Assembly: GCA_036743055.1 (NCBI GenBank)
Contig: DAINQE010000026.1
Span: 1 to 29,010, forward strand
Direction of reading: 5' to 3'
Length of the DNA: 29,010 nt
Source of the DNA: Sabulitectum sp036743055
Lineage (GTDB): Bacteria > Fermentibacterota > Fermentibacteria > Fermentibacterales > JCC-6
Position 1 is the stretch's first letter, and the number at the start of each line of letters is the position of its first letter. The notes under the pieces are model-generated. The model was not told the origin of the DNA and did no database searches. It saw only the letters and a program-made list of their open reading frames with translations. Both the position numbers and the translations under genes were made by a program. Positions 21,936 to 29,010 of the stretch are shown one piece after another.

Positions 21936-23751
21936 TTGCCAGGTTCCTGGGCTTGTCCACGTCGCACCCCCTGGCAACCGCCACGTAGTAGGAGAGGAGC
22001 TGAAGGGGTATCACCGAGAGCAGCGGCACCAGGATGTCCGCCACCGGTGGTATCTCCAGCACCCAGTCCGCAAGGCTCCCTATCTCTTCGTCCCCGATCG
22101 TGGCTATGGCCAGCACCCTGCCCTTCCTGGCCCTTACCTCCTGTATGTTGGAGATGACCTTCTCGTAGGCGGCATCGCGAACGGCGATCACCGCCACCGG
22201 CATCAGGTCGTCGATAAGGGCTATGGGTCCGTGCTTCATCTCCGCCGCCGGGTAGCCCTCGGCGTGTATGTAGCTTATCTCCTTGAGTTTAAGGGCTCCC
22301 TCCAGGGCCACGGGGTAGTTCACTCCCCTGCCCAGATAGAGGAAGTTGCCTGCGTAGGTGAACTGCCTGGCGATCTCCCTGATGGAGTCGCTTCCCTGGA
22401 GTATCTCCTCAACCTTATCAGGTATTCCCATGATATCCCGGCAGATGGCTATGCCCTCGTCCCGGCTCAGCGTTCCCTTGGCCCTGCCCAGTGCCAGGGC
22501 TATCAGCGAGAGTATCATGGTCTGGCTGGTGAACGCCTTGGTGGAGGCCACGCCTATCTCAGGCCCGGCGTGAATGTAAACCCCGGCGTCGGTTTCCCTG
22601 GCGATGGTGGAGCCCACGACATTGACTATGCCGTAGGTCTTTATGCCCCTCTTCTTTCCCAGGCGCAGGGCCGCCAGGGTATCGGCGGTCTCGCCGCTCT
22701 GGCTGATCACAAGCATCACGGTGCCGTCCTCAAGGACCGGGTCACGGTACCTGAACTCGCTGGCGTACTCCACGTCCACCGGGATCCTGGCCAGGTTCTC
22801 GATAACGTACTTGCCTATGAGTCCGGAGTGCCAGGATGTGCCGCAGGCGGTGATCACTATCCTGCGGATGCCCCTCATGTCGCTTTCTGTCATGTTCAGG
22901 CCGCCCAGGTGAGCGGTTCCCTCGGAGATGTCCAGCCTTCCCCTTATGGCGTTCCTCAGGGATTCGGGCTGGGAATGTATCTCCTTCAGCATGTAGTGGT
23001 CGAAACCGTCTTTTTCTATCTCGCTGAGTTCCCAGTCCACATGCTGTATCCTGTCCCTGGTCATCTTCGGATCGGATGAGTTGGAGGAGATGCCCCTTCT
23101 GGTGATCTCCACCACCTCCCCCTCCTCGAGGTAGATAACGTTCCTGGTATGGGAAACGATGGCGGCCACGTCGCTGGCCACTATGTTCTCGCCGTCGCCC
23201 ACCCCTACCACAAGAGGGCTTCCATACCTTGCGGCAACCAGTGTCGAAGGCTGATCGGCGCTGACCACGGCTATCCCGTAGGCTCCCCTGACCTGGTTCA
23301 GTGCGTCCTTCACCGCGGTGAAGAGGTCGCCGCTCCTCTGGTACTCCGTTCCCACCAGCTTGGCCAGCACCTCGGTGTCGGTCTCCGACTCGAACTCCAC
23401 TCCGGCCTTCTCCAGGCGGCTCCGTATCTGCTTGTAGTTCTCTATGATGCCGTTGTGAACCAGGGATATCTTTCCCGAGGAGTCGCTGTGGGGATGGGCG
23501 TTCACCTGGGAAGGTTCTCCGTGGGTGGCCCACCTGGTGTGGGCTATCCCTGTGGTGGCACCGGCGGCATCGCCGGCGTCCATCTTCTCAAGGTCTGACA
23601 CCCTGCCCATGCACTTCCTCACAAGGAGGGAATGGTCGGTCTGAAGTGAGTAACCCGCAGAATCGTATCCCCTGTACTCAAGCCTCTTCAAACCGCTGAG
23701 AAGTACGTCCAGAGCTTTTCCGTGGCCCACATAGCCAACTATTCCGCACAT
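21916..23751 (-). CDS. glmS: Glutamine-fructose-6-phosphate aminotransferase (isomerizing)
   Basis: A 611-residue enzyme that converts fructose 6-phosphate and glutamine to glucosamine 6-phosphate, the entry to UDP-GlcNAc, peptidoglycan and lipid A. The N-terminal nucleophile Cys2 is in MCGIVGYVG, and the glutaminase domain spans about 1-240 (HTRWATHGEPSQVNAHPHSD, VHNGIIENY). Two SIS domains follow, with ISQSGETADTLAALRLGKKR and YLGRGVNYPVALEGALKLKE as phosphosugar-binding sequences. The C-terminus KSVTVE is the invariant end of the family. Length is normal. Its start overlaps the 3' end of glmM by 13 bases, indicating coupled expression. No glmS ribozyme could be placed, because glmM lies directly upstream. 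Confidence 0.97.
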   Translation of the reverse strand: MCGIVGYVGHGKALDVLLSGLKRLEYRGYDSAGYSLQTDHSLLVRKCMGRVSDLEKMDAGDAAGATTGIAHTRWATHGEPSQVNAHPHSDSSGKISLVHNGIIENYKQIRSRLEKAGVEFESETDTEVLAKLVGTEYQRSGDLFTAVKDALNQVRGAYGIAVVSADQPSTLVAARYGSPLVVGVGDGENIVASDVAAIVSHTRNVIYLEEGEVVEITRRGISSNSSDPKMTRDRIQHVDWELSEIEKDGFDHYMLKEIHSQPESLRNAIRGRLDISEGTAHLGGLNMTESDMRGIRRIVITACGTSWHSGLIGKYVIENLARIPVDVEYASEFRYRDPVLEDGTVMLVISQSGETADTLAALRLGKKRGIKTYGIVNVVGSTIARETDAGVYIHAGPEIGVASTKAFTSQTMILSLIALALGRAKGTLSRDEGIAICRDIMGIPDKVEEILQGSDSIREIARQFTYAGNFLYLGRGVNYPVALEGALKLKEISYIHAEGYPAAEMKHGPIALIDDLMPVAVIAVRDAAYEKVISNIQEVRARKGRVLAIATIGDEEIGSLADWVLEIPPVADILVPLLSVIPLQLLSYYVAVARGCDVDKPRNLAKSVTVE

Positions 23752-25082
23752 GAAAGAACCTTTCTGAAAGCGTTGTAGTCACCGTCGAGCATCTCCCCGC
23801 TGGTGTTCTCGCCTATGAAGCGCACCACGGGTTCGGTTCCCGAGGGCCTTATGTGAACCCAGCCTCCCTGGCGTTTCCACCACAGACCGTCCCTGGTGTC
23901 GTCCGGGGTTCCCATTTCGGCCTTGAGCATCTCCGCCAGAACAGTAAAGTCCCCGGTGAAGTCCACCTTCCTCTTCAGGTTCACGTAAACCGGAAAGCCG
24001 TCCGCCCATGACGAAATGGTCATCGACGGGTTCTCCCGGAGCATGGAGACCGCATAGGCCATGGCCACCGCGCTGTCCCTGCCCAGGTGACAATCCCGGT
24101 GTATCACACCGCCGTTGCCCTCGCCGCCGATATCGGCTCCCCTGCGGTCCATCTCCTCCACCACGTTCACCTCTCCCACCGGGCTTCTGTAGAGCCTGCA
24201 TCCGTGCCTGGAAGCGGCGTCCTCTGAGAGGCAGGAAGTTGACAGGTTCACCACCGCGGGGCCCGGCGTCTTCGAAAGAACGTGATCAAGGGCAAGGGCT
24301 ACGGTGTATTCCTCTCCTATGAGCCTGCCCCTGTCGTCCACCAGGGCCAGACGGTCGCCGTCGGGATCGAAGCCGAAACCTATGTCGGCCCCCCTGGCGG
24401 CAACTTCCCCGGCCAGGATGGAAAGGCTCTCGGTGTTGGGTTCGGCCACCCTGGGAAAGTCCCCCGTCGGGGTCATCTCGCCGTGGATCATCTCCCACTC
24501 CACGCCCAGGGCGTCCATCAGGGCGGGGCCCAGAAGGGCCGCGGTTCCCCCGGTGGCGTCGAGAATCGCCTTGAGTTTCCTGCCGGTTCTGCGAACCAGA
24601 GGCAGGGAACACACCAGCTCAACATGCCTTTCAATGGAACCGGAAAGGGTCTCCATAAGACCGCATTCACGGTAATCCCTCCACTGCCTGGGCTGCTCAA
24701 GGAGTTTCATCAGTTTCTCCCTGGCGGCGGCCCTGAGGAATACGCCGTCGGGGCCGATGAGCTTCAGGGCGTTCCACTCGCCGGGGTTGTGGCTGCTGGT
24801 TACGGCAATGCCGCCGCATACACCTTCCGCCATGGCTTCGAGCTGTACGGTGGGGGTGGGGGCTATGCCGATGAGCACAGGGGTGCATCCGGCACCCATG
24901 AGCCCTGCGCACACGGCGGCTTCAACGGCGGGGCCGCTCCTGCGGGTGTCCCTCCCCACCACAACGCGGCCGGGGCCCACCAGCTCGCCGAACGCCGCGG
25001 CAAAGCCGCAGGCGTCCTGAACGGTGAGACCGCTGCCGAAAACGCCCCTTATGCCTGAGCCGCTGATTATGGGTTCATTCAA
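23739..25082 (-). CDS. glmM: Phosphoglucosamine mutase (phosphohexomutase family)
   Basis: A 447-residue alpha-D-phosphohexomutase. It carries SGSGIRGVFG at the N-terminus, the phosphoserine loop TSSHNPGEWNALKL with Ser97, the metal-binding loop GFDPDGDRLALVDD (Asp239, Asp241, Asp243), the sugar-binding GGEGNGGVI and the phosphate-binding RPSGTEPVVRF. Interconversion of glucosamine 6- and 1-phosphate is inferred from the overlap with glmS; a phosphoglucomutase or phosphomannomutase is the alternative. The start is a TTG at 25082 with AAGGGGG 6 bases upstream (a TTG two codons earlier is possible). The frame stays open into the tRNA-Thr gene, but that extension is not protein. The tRNA ends 27 bases upstream. 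Confidence 0.92.
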   Translation of the reverse strand: MNEPIISGSGIRGVFGSGLTVQDACGFAAAFGELVGPGRVVVGRDTRRSGPAVEAAVCAGLMGAGCTPVLIGIAPTPTVQLEAMAEGVCGGIAVTSSHNPGEWNALKLIGPDGVFLRAAAREKLMKLLEQPRQWRDYRECGLMETLSGSIERHVELVCSLPLVRRTGRKLKAILDATGGTAALLGPALMDALGVEWEMIHGEMTPTGDFPRVAEPNTESLSILAGEVAARGADIGFGFDPDGDRLALVDDRGRLIGEEYTVALALDHVLSKTPGPAVVNLSTSCLSEDAASRHGCRLYRSPVGEVNVVEEMDRRGADIGGEGNGGVIHRDCHLGRDSAVAMAYAVSMLRENPSMTISSWADGFPVYVNLKRKVDFTGDFTVLAEMLKAEMGTPDDTRDGLWWKRQGGWVHIRPSGTEPVVRFIGENTSGEMLDGDYNAFRKVLSCAE

Positions 25083-25109
25083 GACCAACCCCCTTAGGGA
25101 GCGATTCGC

Positions 25110-25185
25110 TGGAGCCGACGATCGGATTCGAACCGATGACCTGCTCATTACGAGTGAGCTGCTCTACCAACTGAGCCACGTCGGC
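25110..25185 (-). tRNA. tRNA-Thr (anticodon CGU)
   Basis: A full cloverleaf on the minus strand: acceptor GCCGACG/CGTCGGC, D-arm GCTC-AGTTGGTA-GAGC, anticodon stem GCTCA/TGAGC with loop CTCGTAA (anticodon CGT, reads ACG), T-arm ATCGG-TTCGAAT-CCGAT. The discriminator is T, and CCA is encoded (25112-25110). Length is 76 bases including CCA. It lies immediately upstream of glmM. Confidence 0.97.
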
Positions 25186-25200
25186 CCCGCGAAGTTCACA

Positions 25201-25229
25201 ATTCTATGTCTGCACGGTTCATTCGTCAA
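25201..25229 (-). promoter_or_regulatory. Promoter of tRNA-Thr and probably glmM-glmS
   Basis: On the minus strand TTGACG (25229-25224), an exact 17-base spacer and TAGAAT (25206-25201) stand about 16 bases ahead of the tRNA 5' end. The -35 box lies in the last codons of the upstream barrel gene. No strong terminator follows the tRNA, so transcription probably continues into glmM. Confidence 0.65.
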
Positions 25230-25821
25230 CCGGAACTATGTCCCAGCTAAGGGTGAACGAGTACTGGGAAAAGCCCAGGTCGGTTTCAGCCGCCGGGAAG
25301 ACCACGGTTTCCTCTCCGTCCTTGATCACCCGGTCGCTCTTCATGTCCATCCAGCCCCGTCTGTACTCCAGCCTCGCTGAAAGGGGACCCCAGAGCCTGA
25401 GGTCGGCTCCGCCTGAGGCTGCGAAACCAACGCTGGAACCGCTCTCCTCCACGAAGCTTCCGAAGTCGTCAGTACCGGAGTAGTCGCCGGAAACACCCAC
25501 CAGCCCAGGTCCCGCGAAAACACCGAAGCCGTCCATCACCTCAAGCTGACCGCAGGGGAATGCCCAGAACAGGAAACTGCTTATCTCCCCGTCCCAGCCT
25601 GAGGAAGCCGTTTTCCTGAAGTACTCTCCCCCAACATGGAACGCAAGGGGACCCGGCGCGTCCAGCGTGGCCGTAATGCCGTAGGCGAAACCCGGGGTCT
25701 TGAACCGTGACTGGTACTGGTCCTCCACCGGGCCAAAGGAGGAAACCGAAGTACCGGCGCTTACTCCCAGCCCCCCTGGGAGCTGGGCAAATATCATAGC
25801 TGTGAGAATGGCGCTAAGCAT
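25219..25821 (-). CDS. Predicted outer-membrane beta-barrel protein
   Basis: A 200-residue protein with an N-terminal signal peptide (MLSAILTAMIFAQLPGGLG, approximate cleavage). The mature part alternates polar and hydrophobic residues with many glycines and aromatic girdle residues and ends in a beta strand (YSFTLSWDIVPVDE), consistent with an 8-strand OmpA/OmpW-type barrel of the outer membrane beta-barrel superfamily. The start is the ATG at 25821 with GAGGGG upstream; longer in-frame readings overlap the preceding LeuC-like gene and lack a signal peptide. It lies 41 bases after the LeuC-like gene on the same strand. Its function cannot be read from the sequence. Confidence 0.75.
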   Translation of the reverse strand: MLSAILTAMIFAQLPGGLGVSAGTSVSSFGPVEDQYQSRFKTPGFAYGITATLDAPGPLAFHVGGEYFRKTASSGWDGEISSFLFWAFPCGQLEVMDGFGVFAGPGLVGVSGDYSGTDDFGSFVEESGSSVGFAASGGADLRLWGPLSARLEYRRGWMDMKSDRVIKDGEETVVFPAAETDLGFSQYSFTLSWDIVPVDE

Positions 25822-25862
25822 CGTTCCCCTCAGGCCTTCCTTGGTGATTTGTAAATGGCATC

Positions 25863-27113
25863 CTAAACCTCCCTGGGGTCGGTGATAACGCCTGTTACCG
25901 CCGTGGCGGCGGCGGTTTCCGGGCTGGCAAGGTATACTGACGATCCTGTGTCGCCCATCCTTCCACGGGTGTTCACACCGCCTGTGGAAAGGCAGACCTC
26001 CCCCGGGGCAAGGGCTCCCATGTGCGCTCCCATGCAGGGCCCGCATCCAGGAGGAACGACCACCGCGCCGGCTTTAACGAACTCCTCTATGACTCCCTGC
26101 TGCAGGGCCTTTACGAACTCATCGCGGCTGGCGGCCCCCACTATCATCCTTACGGAGGGAACCACCTTTCTTCCCTTCATTATCTTCAGCGCCGATGCGA
26201 GGTCCTCTATCCTGCCGTTTGTGCAGGTGCCCAGGAAAACCTGGTTCACCTTCGTTTCCGGCAGCTCGGACACAGGGCAGACATTGTAAGCTTCGTGGGG
26301 TCTGGCCACCATGGGTACTATCTCGTCAAGAACGAGATCGAAGGCCTGGCAGAACTCAGCATCGGCATCGCTCCACATGGCCCTGGAGCACATCTCGTGG
26401 GTGAAGAGGAACTTCTCGGTGATCCTGTCGGCGGGGAACACGGCTATCATGGCTCCTATCTCCGCGCCCATGCCGGCGATTGTCATCCTCTCGTGAACAA
26501 GAAGGCTGCCCAGGGATGTGCCATGGAACTCCACCGCCCTGCCGCCTGCGCCTTCAGGCCCCAGCTTTCCGGCTATGGTTAGGATAAGGTCCTTAGCCGA
26601 GACCTTGTCCACGAAGTTCCCGTCAAGGTTGATCTCCATGGTTTCAGGCACCCTGAGCTCCGTTTTCCCGGTCTCCCAGATCGACTGGACCTGATCAGTC
26701 TCCACGTCGGTTGCGAATGTGTTGAAAGCCCCGTAGATCCGTGTGTGGCCGCCAGTTCCCACTACGATCCCGCCGGGCAGGGCCAGGTGCTTCTCGGGAA
26801 CCACCTGGTGGCACACACCGGAGCCCACGTCGTAGAAGTGTTCGATTCCCTGTTCCGCAACGAAGTCCCTCACGAGGGCATGACCCGCGGCCTGTTCGCC
26901 GCTGGGGGCGGGGCTGGCCTGATCCAGTACTATGGCAATACGCTCCGGGTGCTTCACCCTTCTCCCCGGGTTGGATTCCCGGAACCGCTCCACAAGAAAT
27001 CTGCTTTCGTCCCGGGAGAGGACCAGATCGGGCTCCACTGAAACGGTCTCCCCTGGCTCAACGGCCCTTCCGGCCGCCCTGCCGAGGATCTTCTGGGCAA
27101 AGGTCTGTCCCAT
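25863..27113 (-). CDS. LeuC/aconitase-family dehydratase large subunit with altered active site
   Basis: A 416-residue protein of the 3-isopropylmalate dehydratase/homoaconitase large-subunit type. The three Fe-S cysteines are present: Cys297 in GTCTNGR and Cys357 and Cys360 in GCGPC. VGSGVCHQVVPEK, KVSAKDLILTIAGKLG and AVEFHGTSLGSL also match the family. Several substrate-site motifs are changed: the usual DH pair is DQ (64-65), the DSHT motif is GGHT (121-124) and the STSNRNF-type motif is STGGVNTRGR (376-385), losing the first of two arginines. No LeuD small subunit lies beside it; a barrel gene follows. I therefore do not call it leuC; the substrate is uncertain. Confidence 0.85.
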   Translation of the reverse strand: MGQTFAQKILGRAAGRAVEPGETVSVEPDLVLSRDESRFLVERFRESNPGRRVKHPERIAIVLDQASPAPSGEQAAGHALVRDFVAEQGIEHFYDVGSGVCHQVVPEKHLALPGGIVVGTGGHTRIYGAFNTFATDVETDQVQSIWETGKTELRVPETMEINLDGNFVDKVSAKDLILTIAGKLGPEGAGGRAVEFHGTSLGSLLVHERMTIAGMGAEIGAMIAVFPADRITEKFLFTHEMCSRAMWSDADAEFCQAFDLVLDEIVPMVARPHEAYNVCPVSELPETKVNQVFLGTCTNGRIEDLASALKIMKGRKVVPSVRMIVGAASRDEFVKALQQGVIEEFVKAGAVVVPPGCGPCMGAHMGALAPGEVCLSTGGVNTRGRMGDTGSSVYLASPETAAATAVTGVITDPREV

Positions 27114-27251
27114 GGGAATCCTTTCTCAGCTCAGCAAAACGCTCCATACACCATCATTCTACTATGAAGAATGGATAAGGTTCCTTCAAGTGCGCGGGGT
27201 ATTGCGCGGCATCCGGCGCGTGTTAATGTTTACCGCGAAGGGGGTGACACG
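27114..27251. promoter_or_regulatory. Divergent intergenic region between the LeuC-like gene and the FAD oxidase
   Basis: This 138-base stretch must hold both promoters. For the plus strand TTGCGC (27202-27207), a 16-base spacer and TAATGT (27224-27229) are a weak candidate. A 6-bp inverted repeat CATTCT-N7-AGAATG lies at 27155-27173 and a direct repeat TGCGCGG at 27191-27197 and 27203-27209. No convincing minus-strand promoter was found. Confidence 0.3.
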
Positions 27252-28685
27252 GTGAAGGTCATAACCGGAACCAGGCGCATTGCCGATGAATACCCCGACA
27301 TTCTCAGGGACGAGTCCTCCCTTTCCGGGGGCAACTGCCAGGTGGCCGCCTGGCCCGAAAGCATCGAAGAGGTTTCCAGCTTCCTGAGAGAATGCCGGGA
27401 AGACAGGGTGCCGGTCACGGTTTCCGGCGCCAGGACCGGAGTTGCAGGGGGCGCGGTTCCCATGGGAGGGGCGCTTCTCAGCACCGAAAGGCTCAGGGGC
27501 CTGGGGCCTGGAGAGGGCCCGGGAACCCTCAGTGCCATGGCCGGAGAGACCATCGAAGGGATAAGGAGCTACTGCGTGAAGAATCTCCCGGATCACTTCT
27601 ACCCCCCGGATCCCACGGAAGCCACCGCTTCACTCGGGGGAACCCTGGCAACAGACGCATCCGGAGCATCCGGCTACATGTACGGTTCAACGAGAAAGTG
27701 GATCAACTCCATCGAAGTGGTCCTTCCCGGCGGAACGCCGCTGAAGGTCCGCCGGGGGGAACACCGGTTCAGGAAGGGACGGCTCATCCACCCGGTACTG
27801 GGCAAGCTCCAGCTTCCCGAAAAGGAAAGAACCCGGTTCCCGAAGAACGCCGCCGGTCTCTTCATCGAACCGGGAATGGACCTGATCGACCTTTTCATAG
27901 GCAGCGAGGGGGAACTGGGCGTTATCTGCGGAGCTGAACTGCAGCTCCGCCAGAATCCCTACGCCACCGCCTCCCTGGCGGTATTCTGCACAGAAGAGCA
28001 GTTCTGGGTGCTCAGGAACGATCTCATGGAGTCCTCGCTGCCGGTGCGGGAGCTGGAGGCCATGCTGCCTCCGTGCCTGACTTTCCTTAACGAAAACCAC
28101 GGGGCTTTCATTCACCCCCCTGGAGACTGGGTGCTCATAACCTCCATCGAAGCGGAAAGCGAAGATGACCTGGACCGCATACTTGAGACACTGGATGTAA
28201 TGCTTTCCGAAAGGGGAGTTTCCCCGGACTGCACCTGGGGCGGTTTCGACGAAGGAGAGAGGGAAAGGCTCAGGGAGTTCCGGCACAGCCTGCCTGAAAC
28301 CGTGAACCGTATAGTTGCCCGGAACGCTGCTGAGAACCATTCGATCCACAAGATAAGCACCGACACCGCCGTTCCGCCGAAGCTCCTTCGGGAATATCAT
28401 CGGCAGATGATGGAGGTGCTTCAGGGAACGGGAGTTCCCCATGTGGTGTTCGGGCATGCCGGGCAGGGGCATCTGCACGCCAACCTCCTGCCGAAGAACG
28501 ACGATGAGCTGAAGGCTTCGGAACGGGCGGTGGAACTTCTGGCCCGTCGGGCTGTTCTCCTTGGTGGCACCGTAAGCGCGGAACACGGTACCGGCAGGCT
28601 GAAAAAGCACCTCCTGGAGTGCATGTACTCACAGAAGGAACTGCAGGGAATGGAGTTGCTGAAGGAGCGTCTGAGAACCCTCTGA
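27252..28685 (+). CDS. FAD-linked oxidase of the GlcD/D-lactate dehydrogenase type
   Basis: A 477-residue flavoprotein. The N-terminal FAD-binding (PCMH/FAD_binding_4) domain, about residues 30-215, contains TVSGARTGVAGGAVPMGG and GGTLATDASGASGYMYGSTR. The C-terminal FAD-oxidase domain ends with FGHAGQGHLHANLLP and SAEHGTGRLKKHLL, the usual metal/substrate and flavin contacts of this family. It probably oxidises a 2-hydroxy acid such as D-lactate or glycolate, passing electrons to an acceptor not encoded nearby (no GlcE/GlcF or ETF seen). The start is GTG at 27252 with AAGGGGGTG upstream; longer in-frame readings cross the promoter region. The glycolate versus lactate choice cannot be made from sequence alone. 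Confidence 0.9.
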   Translation: MKVITGTRRIADEYPDILRDESSLSGGNCQVAAWPESIEEVSSFLRECREDRVPVTVSGARTGVAGGAVPMGGALLSTERLRGLGPGEGPGTLSAMAGETIEGIRSYCVKNLPDHFYPPDPTEATASLGGTLATDASGASGYMYGSTRKWINSIEVVLPGGTPLKVRRGEHRFRKGRLIHPVLGKLQLPEKERTRFPKNAAGLFIEPGMDLIDLFIGSEGELGVICGAELQLRQNPYATASLAVFCTEEQFWVLRNDLMESSLPVRELEAMLPPCLTFLNENHGAFIHPPGDWVLITSIEAESEDDLDRILETLDVMLSERGVSPDCTWGGFDEGERERLREFRHSLPETVNRIVARNAAENHSIHKISTDTAVPPKLLREYHRQMMEVLQGTGVPHVVFGHAGQGHLHANLLPKNDDELKASERAVELLARRAVLLGGTVSAEHGTGRLKKHLLECMYSQKELQGMELLKERLRTL

Positions 28686-28760
28686 AACACTTCCCGAAGC
28701 CCGTGCCGGTGGATATATTCCTCCCTCGAAGGTGCCGCAGACCAGTACCGGAGGTTTCTA

Positions 28761-29010
28761 ATAGGTAAAGCACGAACCCTGAAGGAAACCGTTTCCGGAA
28801 CGCCCGTTCTGGAAAAACAAAGCCGGTTCCTGGCCTGCGGCACCCCTCTTTTCCAGGAAACCAGCGCCGATAGCGCCGTCACCATGCTCTCCAAGAAGTA
28901 CAAGATGAAGAAGGCCAGCCATCTCAGCTGGGCCGCCAGGTTCAGCGACGGCACAGAACTGAAGAACGACGGCGGCGAGGCCGGTTCAGGCAGCTGCATA
29001 CTGGAGACCA
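28761..29010 (+). CDS. YigZ/IMPACT-family protein, N-terminal part (apparent ATA start)
   Basis: The frame runs off the right edge, leaving about 83 codons. The sequence matches the N-terminal domain of YigZ/IMPACT (UPF0029) proteins: ARTLKETVSG, VLEKQSRFLACGTPL, KMKKASHLSWAARF and DGGEAGSGSCILET (the last corresponds to the family's DDGEPSGTAG-type motif, modified). Function of the family is unclear; links to translation have been proposed. The frame contains no ATG, GTG or TTG between the preceding gene's stop (28683-28685) and residue 42; an ATA at 28761 is preceded by GGAGG (28750-28754) at 6 bases and fits the family's N-terminus, so I place the start there. CTG at 28779 is the other option. 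Confidence 0.7.
   Translation, partial: MGKARTLKETVSGTPVLEKQSRFLACGTPLFQETSADSAVTMLSKKYKMKKASHLSWAARFSDGTELKNDGGEAGSGSCILET

Noticed and set aside
23752..23800. A glmS-type ribozyme upstream of glmS
   Set aside because: The region before the glmS start is glmM coding sequence, so there is no room for the ribozyme, and its conserved core was not recognised.
25100..25110. A small palindrome after the tRNA as a terminator
   Set aside because: The stem is only 4 bp with a 3-base loop and no T run follows, so it is unlikely to end transcription.
25083..25148. An N-terminal extension of glmM reading MSRSSVRIRSSAP
   Set aside because: This stretch is the tRNA-Thr T-arm and acceptor read as protein; such peptides are a classic artefact next to tRNA genes. 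The start was placed at TTG 25082.
25822..26046. A longer start for the barrel protein
   Set aside because: The extension overlaps the LeuC-like gene, is rich in Arg, His and Gly, and would hide the signal peptide starting at 25821.
1..29010. CRISPR arrays, insertion sequences, prophage, integron sites
   Set aside because: No regularly spaced repeats, transposase or integrase motifs were seen; the only long exact duplication is the 55-bp one at the assembly gap.

Overview
The window is a gene-dense, GC-rich stretch from a Gram-negative-type (diderm) bacterium. Evidence for two membranes is a type IV pilus secretin, several lipoproteins and a predicted outer-membrane barrel. The short primary-type sigma factor lacking region 1.1, the fused PilM-PilN protein, the tricorn-like secreted protease and the frequent TTG starts suggest a member or relative of the FCB assemblage, possibly an uncultured candidate phylum. 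That placement is inference. A run of exactly 100 N at 20298-20397, flanked by a perfect 55-bp duplication, marks this as a draft (probably metagenomic) scaffold. No insertion sequence, prophage, CRISPR array or integron was seen, and no gene-free stretch exceeds about 215 bases.

Layout. (1) 1-5807, minus strand: a truncated exported protein, two stem-loops, then an apparent operon read right to left: sigma factor, M23 peptidase, SAM methyltransferase, tricorn-like S41 protease. (2) 5808-8215, plus strand: zinc-ribbon methyltransferase (apparently with a CTG start), a degenerate sugar nucleotidyltransferase with a left-handed beta-helix tail, and a GmhA-type sedoheptulose-7-phosphate isomerase; this looks like a small surface-glycan or heptose cluster. 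(3) 8230-16767, minus strand: a nine-gene pilus operon, pilMN fusion, small lipoprotein, pilO, a lipoprotein carrying a PilP domain behind a long propeller-like region, pilQ, then the housekeeping genes rsmD, coaD, an aspartate-type aminotransferase and an MJ0042-type zinc-finger protein. (4) 16768-17285: a divergent control region with two promoter-like sites flanking a perfect inverted repeat, and a small ribbon-helix-helix-like protein. (5) 17282-18544: glgC. (6) 18545-19738, plus: a DUF2089 regulator, a small membrane protein and a SHOCT-like protein that share short motifs. (7) 19804-20948: a YchF-like TGS protein with eroded GTPase motifs, interrupted by the N gap. (8) 20932-25229, minus: promoter, tRNA-Thr(CGU), glmM, glmS, yihY/brkB, probably one transcription unit supplying glucosamine phosphate for the cell envelope. 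(9) 25219-27113, minus: an outer-membrane barrel protein and a divergent LeuC-like protein. (10) 27252-29010, plus: an FAD-linked oxidase and the start of a YigZ/IMPACT-family gene that runs off the window.

Most unusual items: the rearranged pilus alignment complex (PilMN fusion, extra lipoprotein, PilP fused to a propeller-like domain) next to a candidate regulator and operator; a LeuC homologue that keeps its Fe-S cysteines but has lost several substrate-binding motifs and has no LeuD beside it; a YchF homologue with Walker-A Lys replaced by Arg; a three-gene DUF2089 cassette with repeated VDS-x-x-GD motifs; two genes that seem to need non-standard start codons; and a 21-codon reading frame ending in the GlmS C-terminal sequence. 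All functional statements are from reading the sequence and remembered family features; no searches were run.
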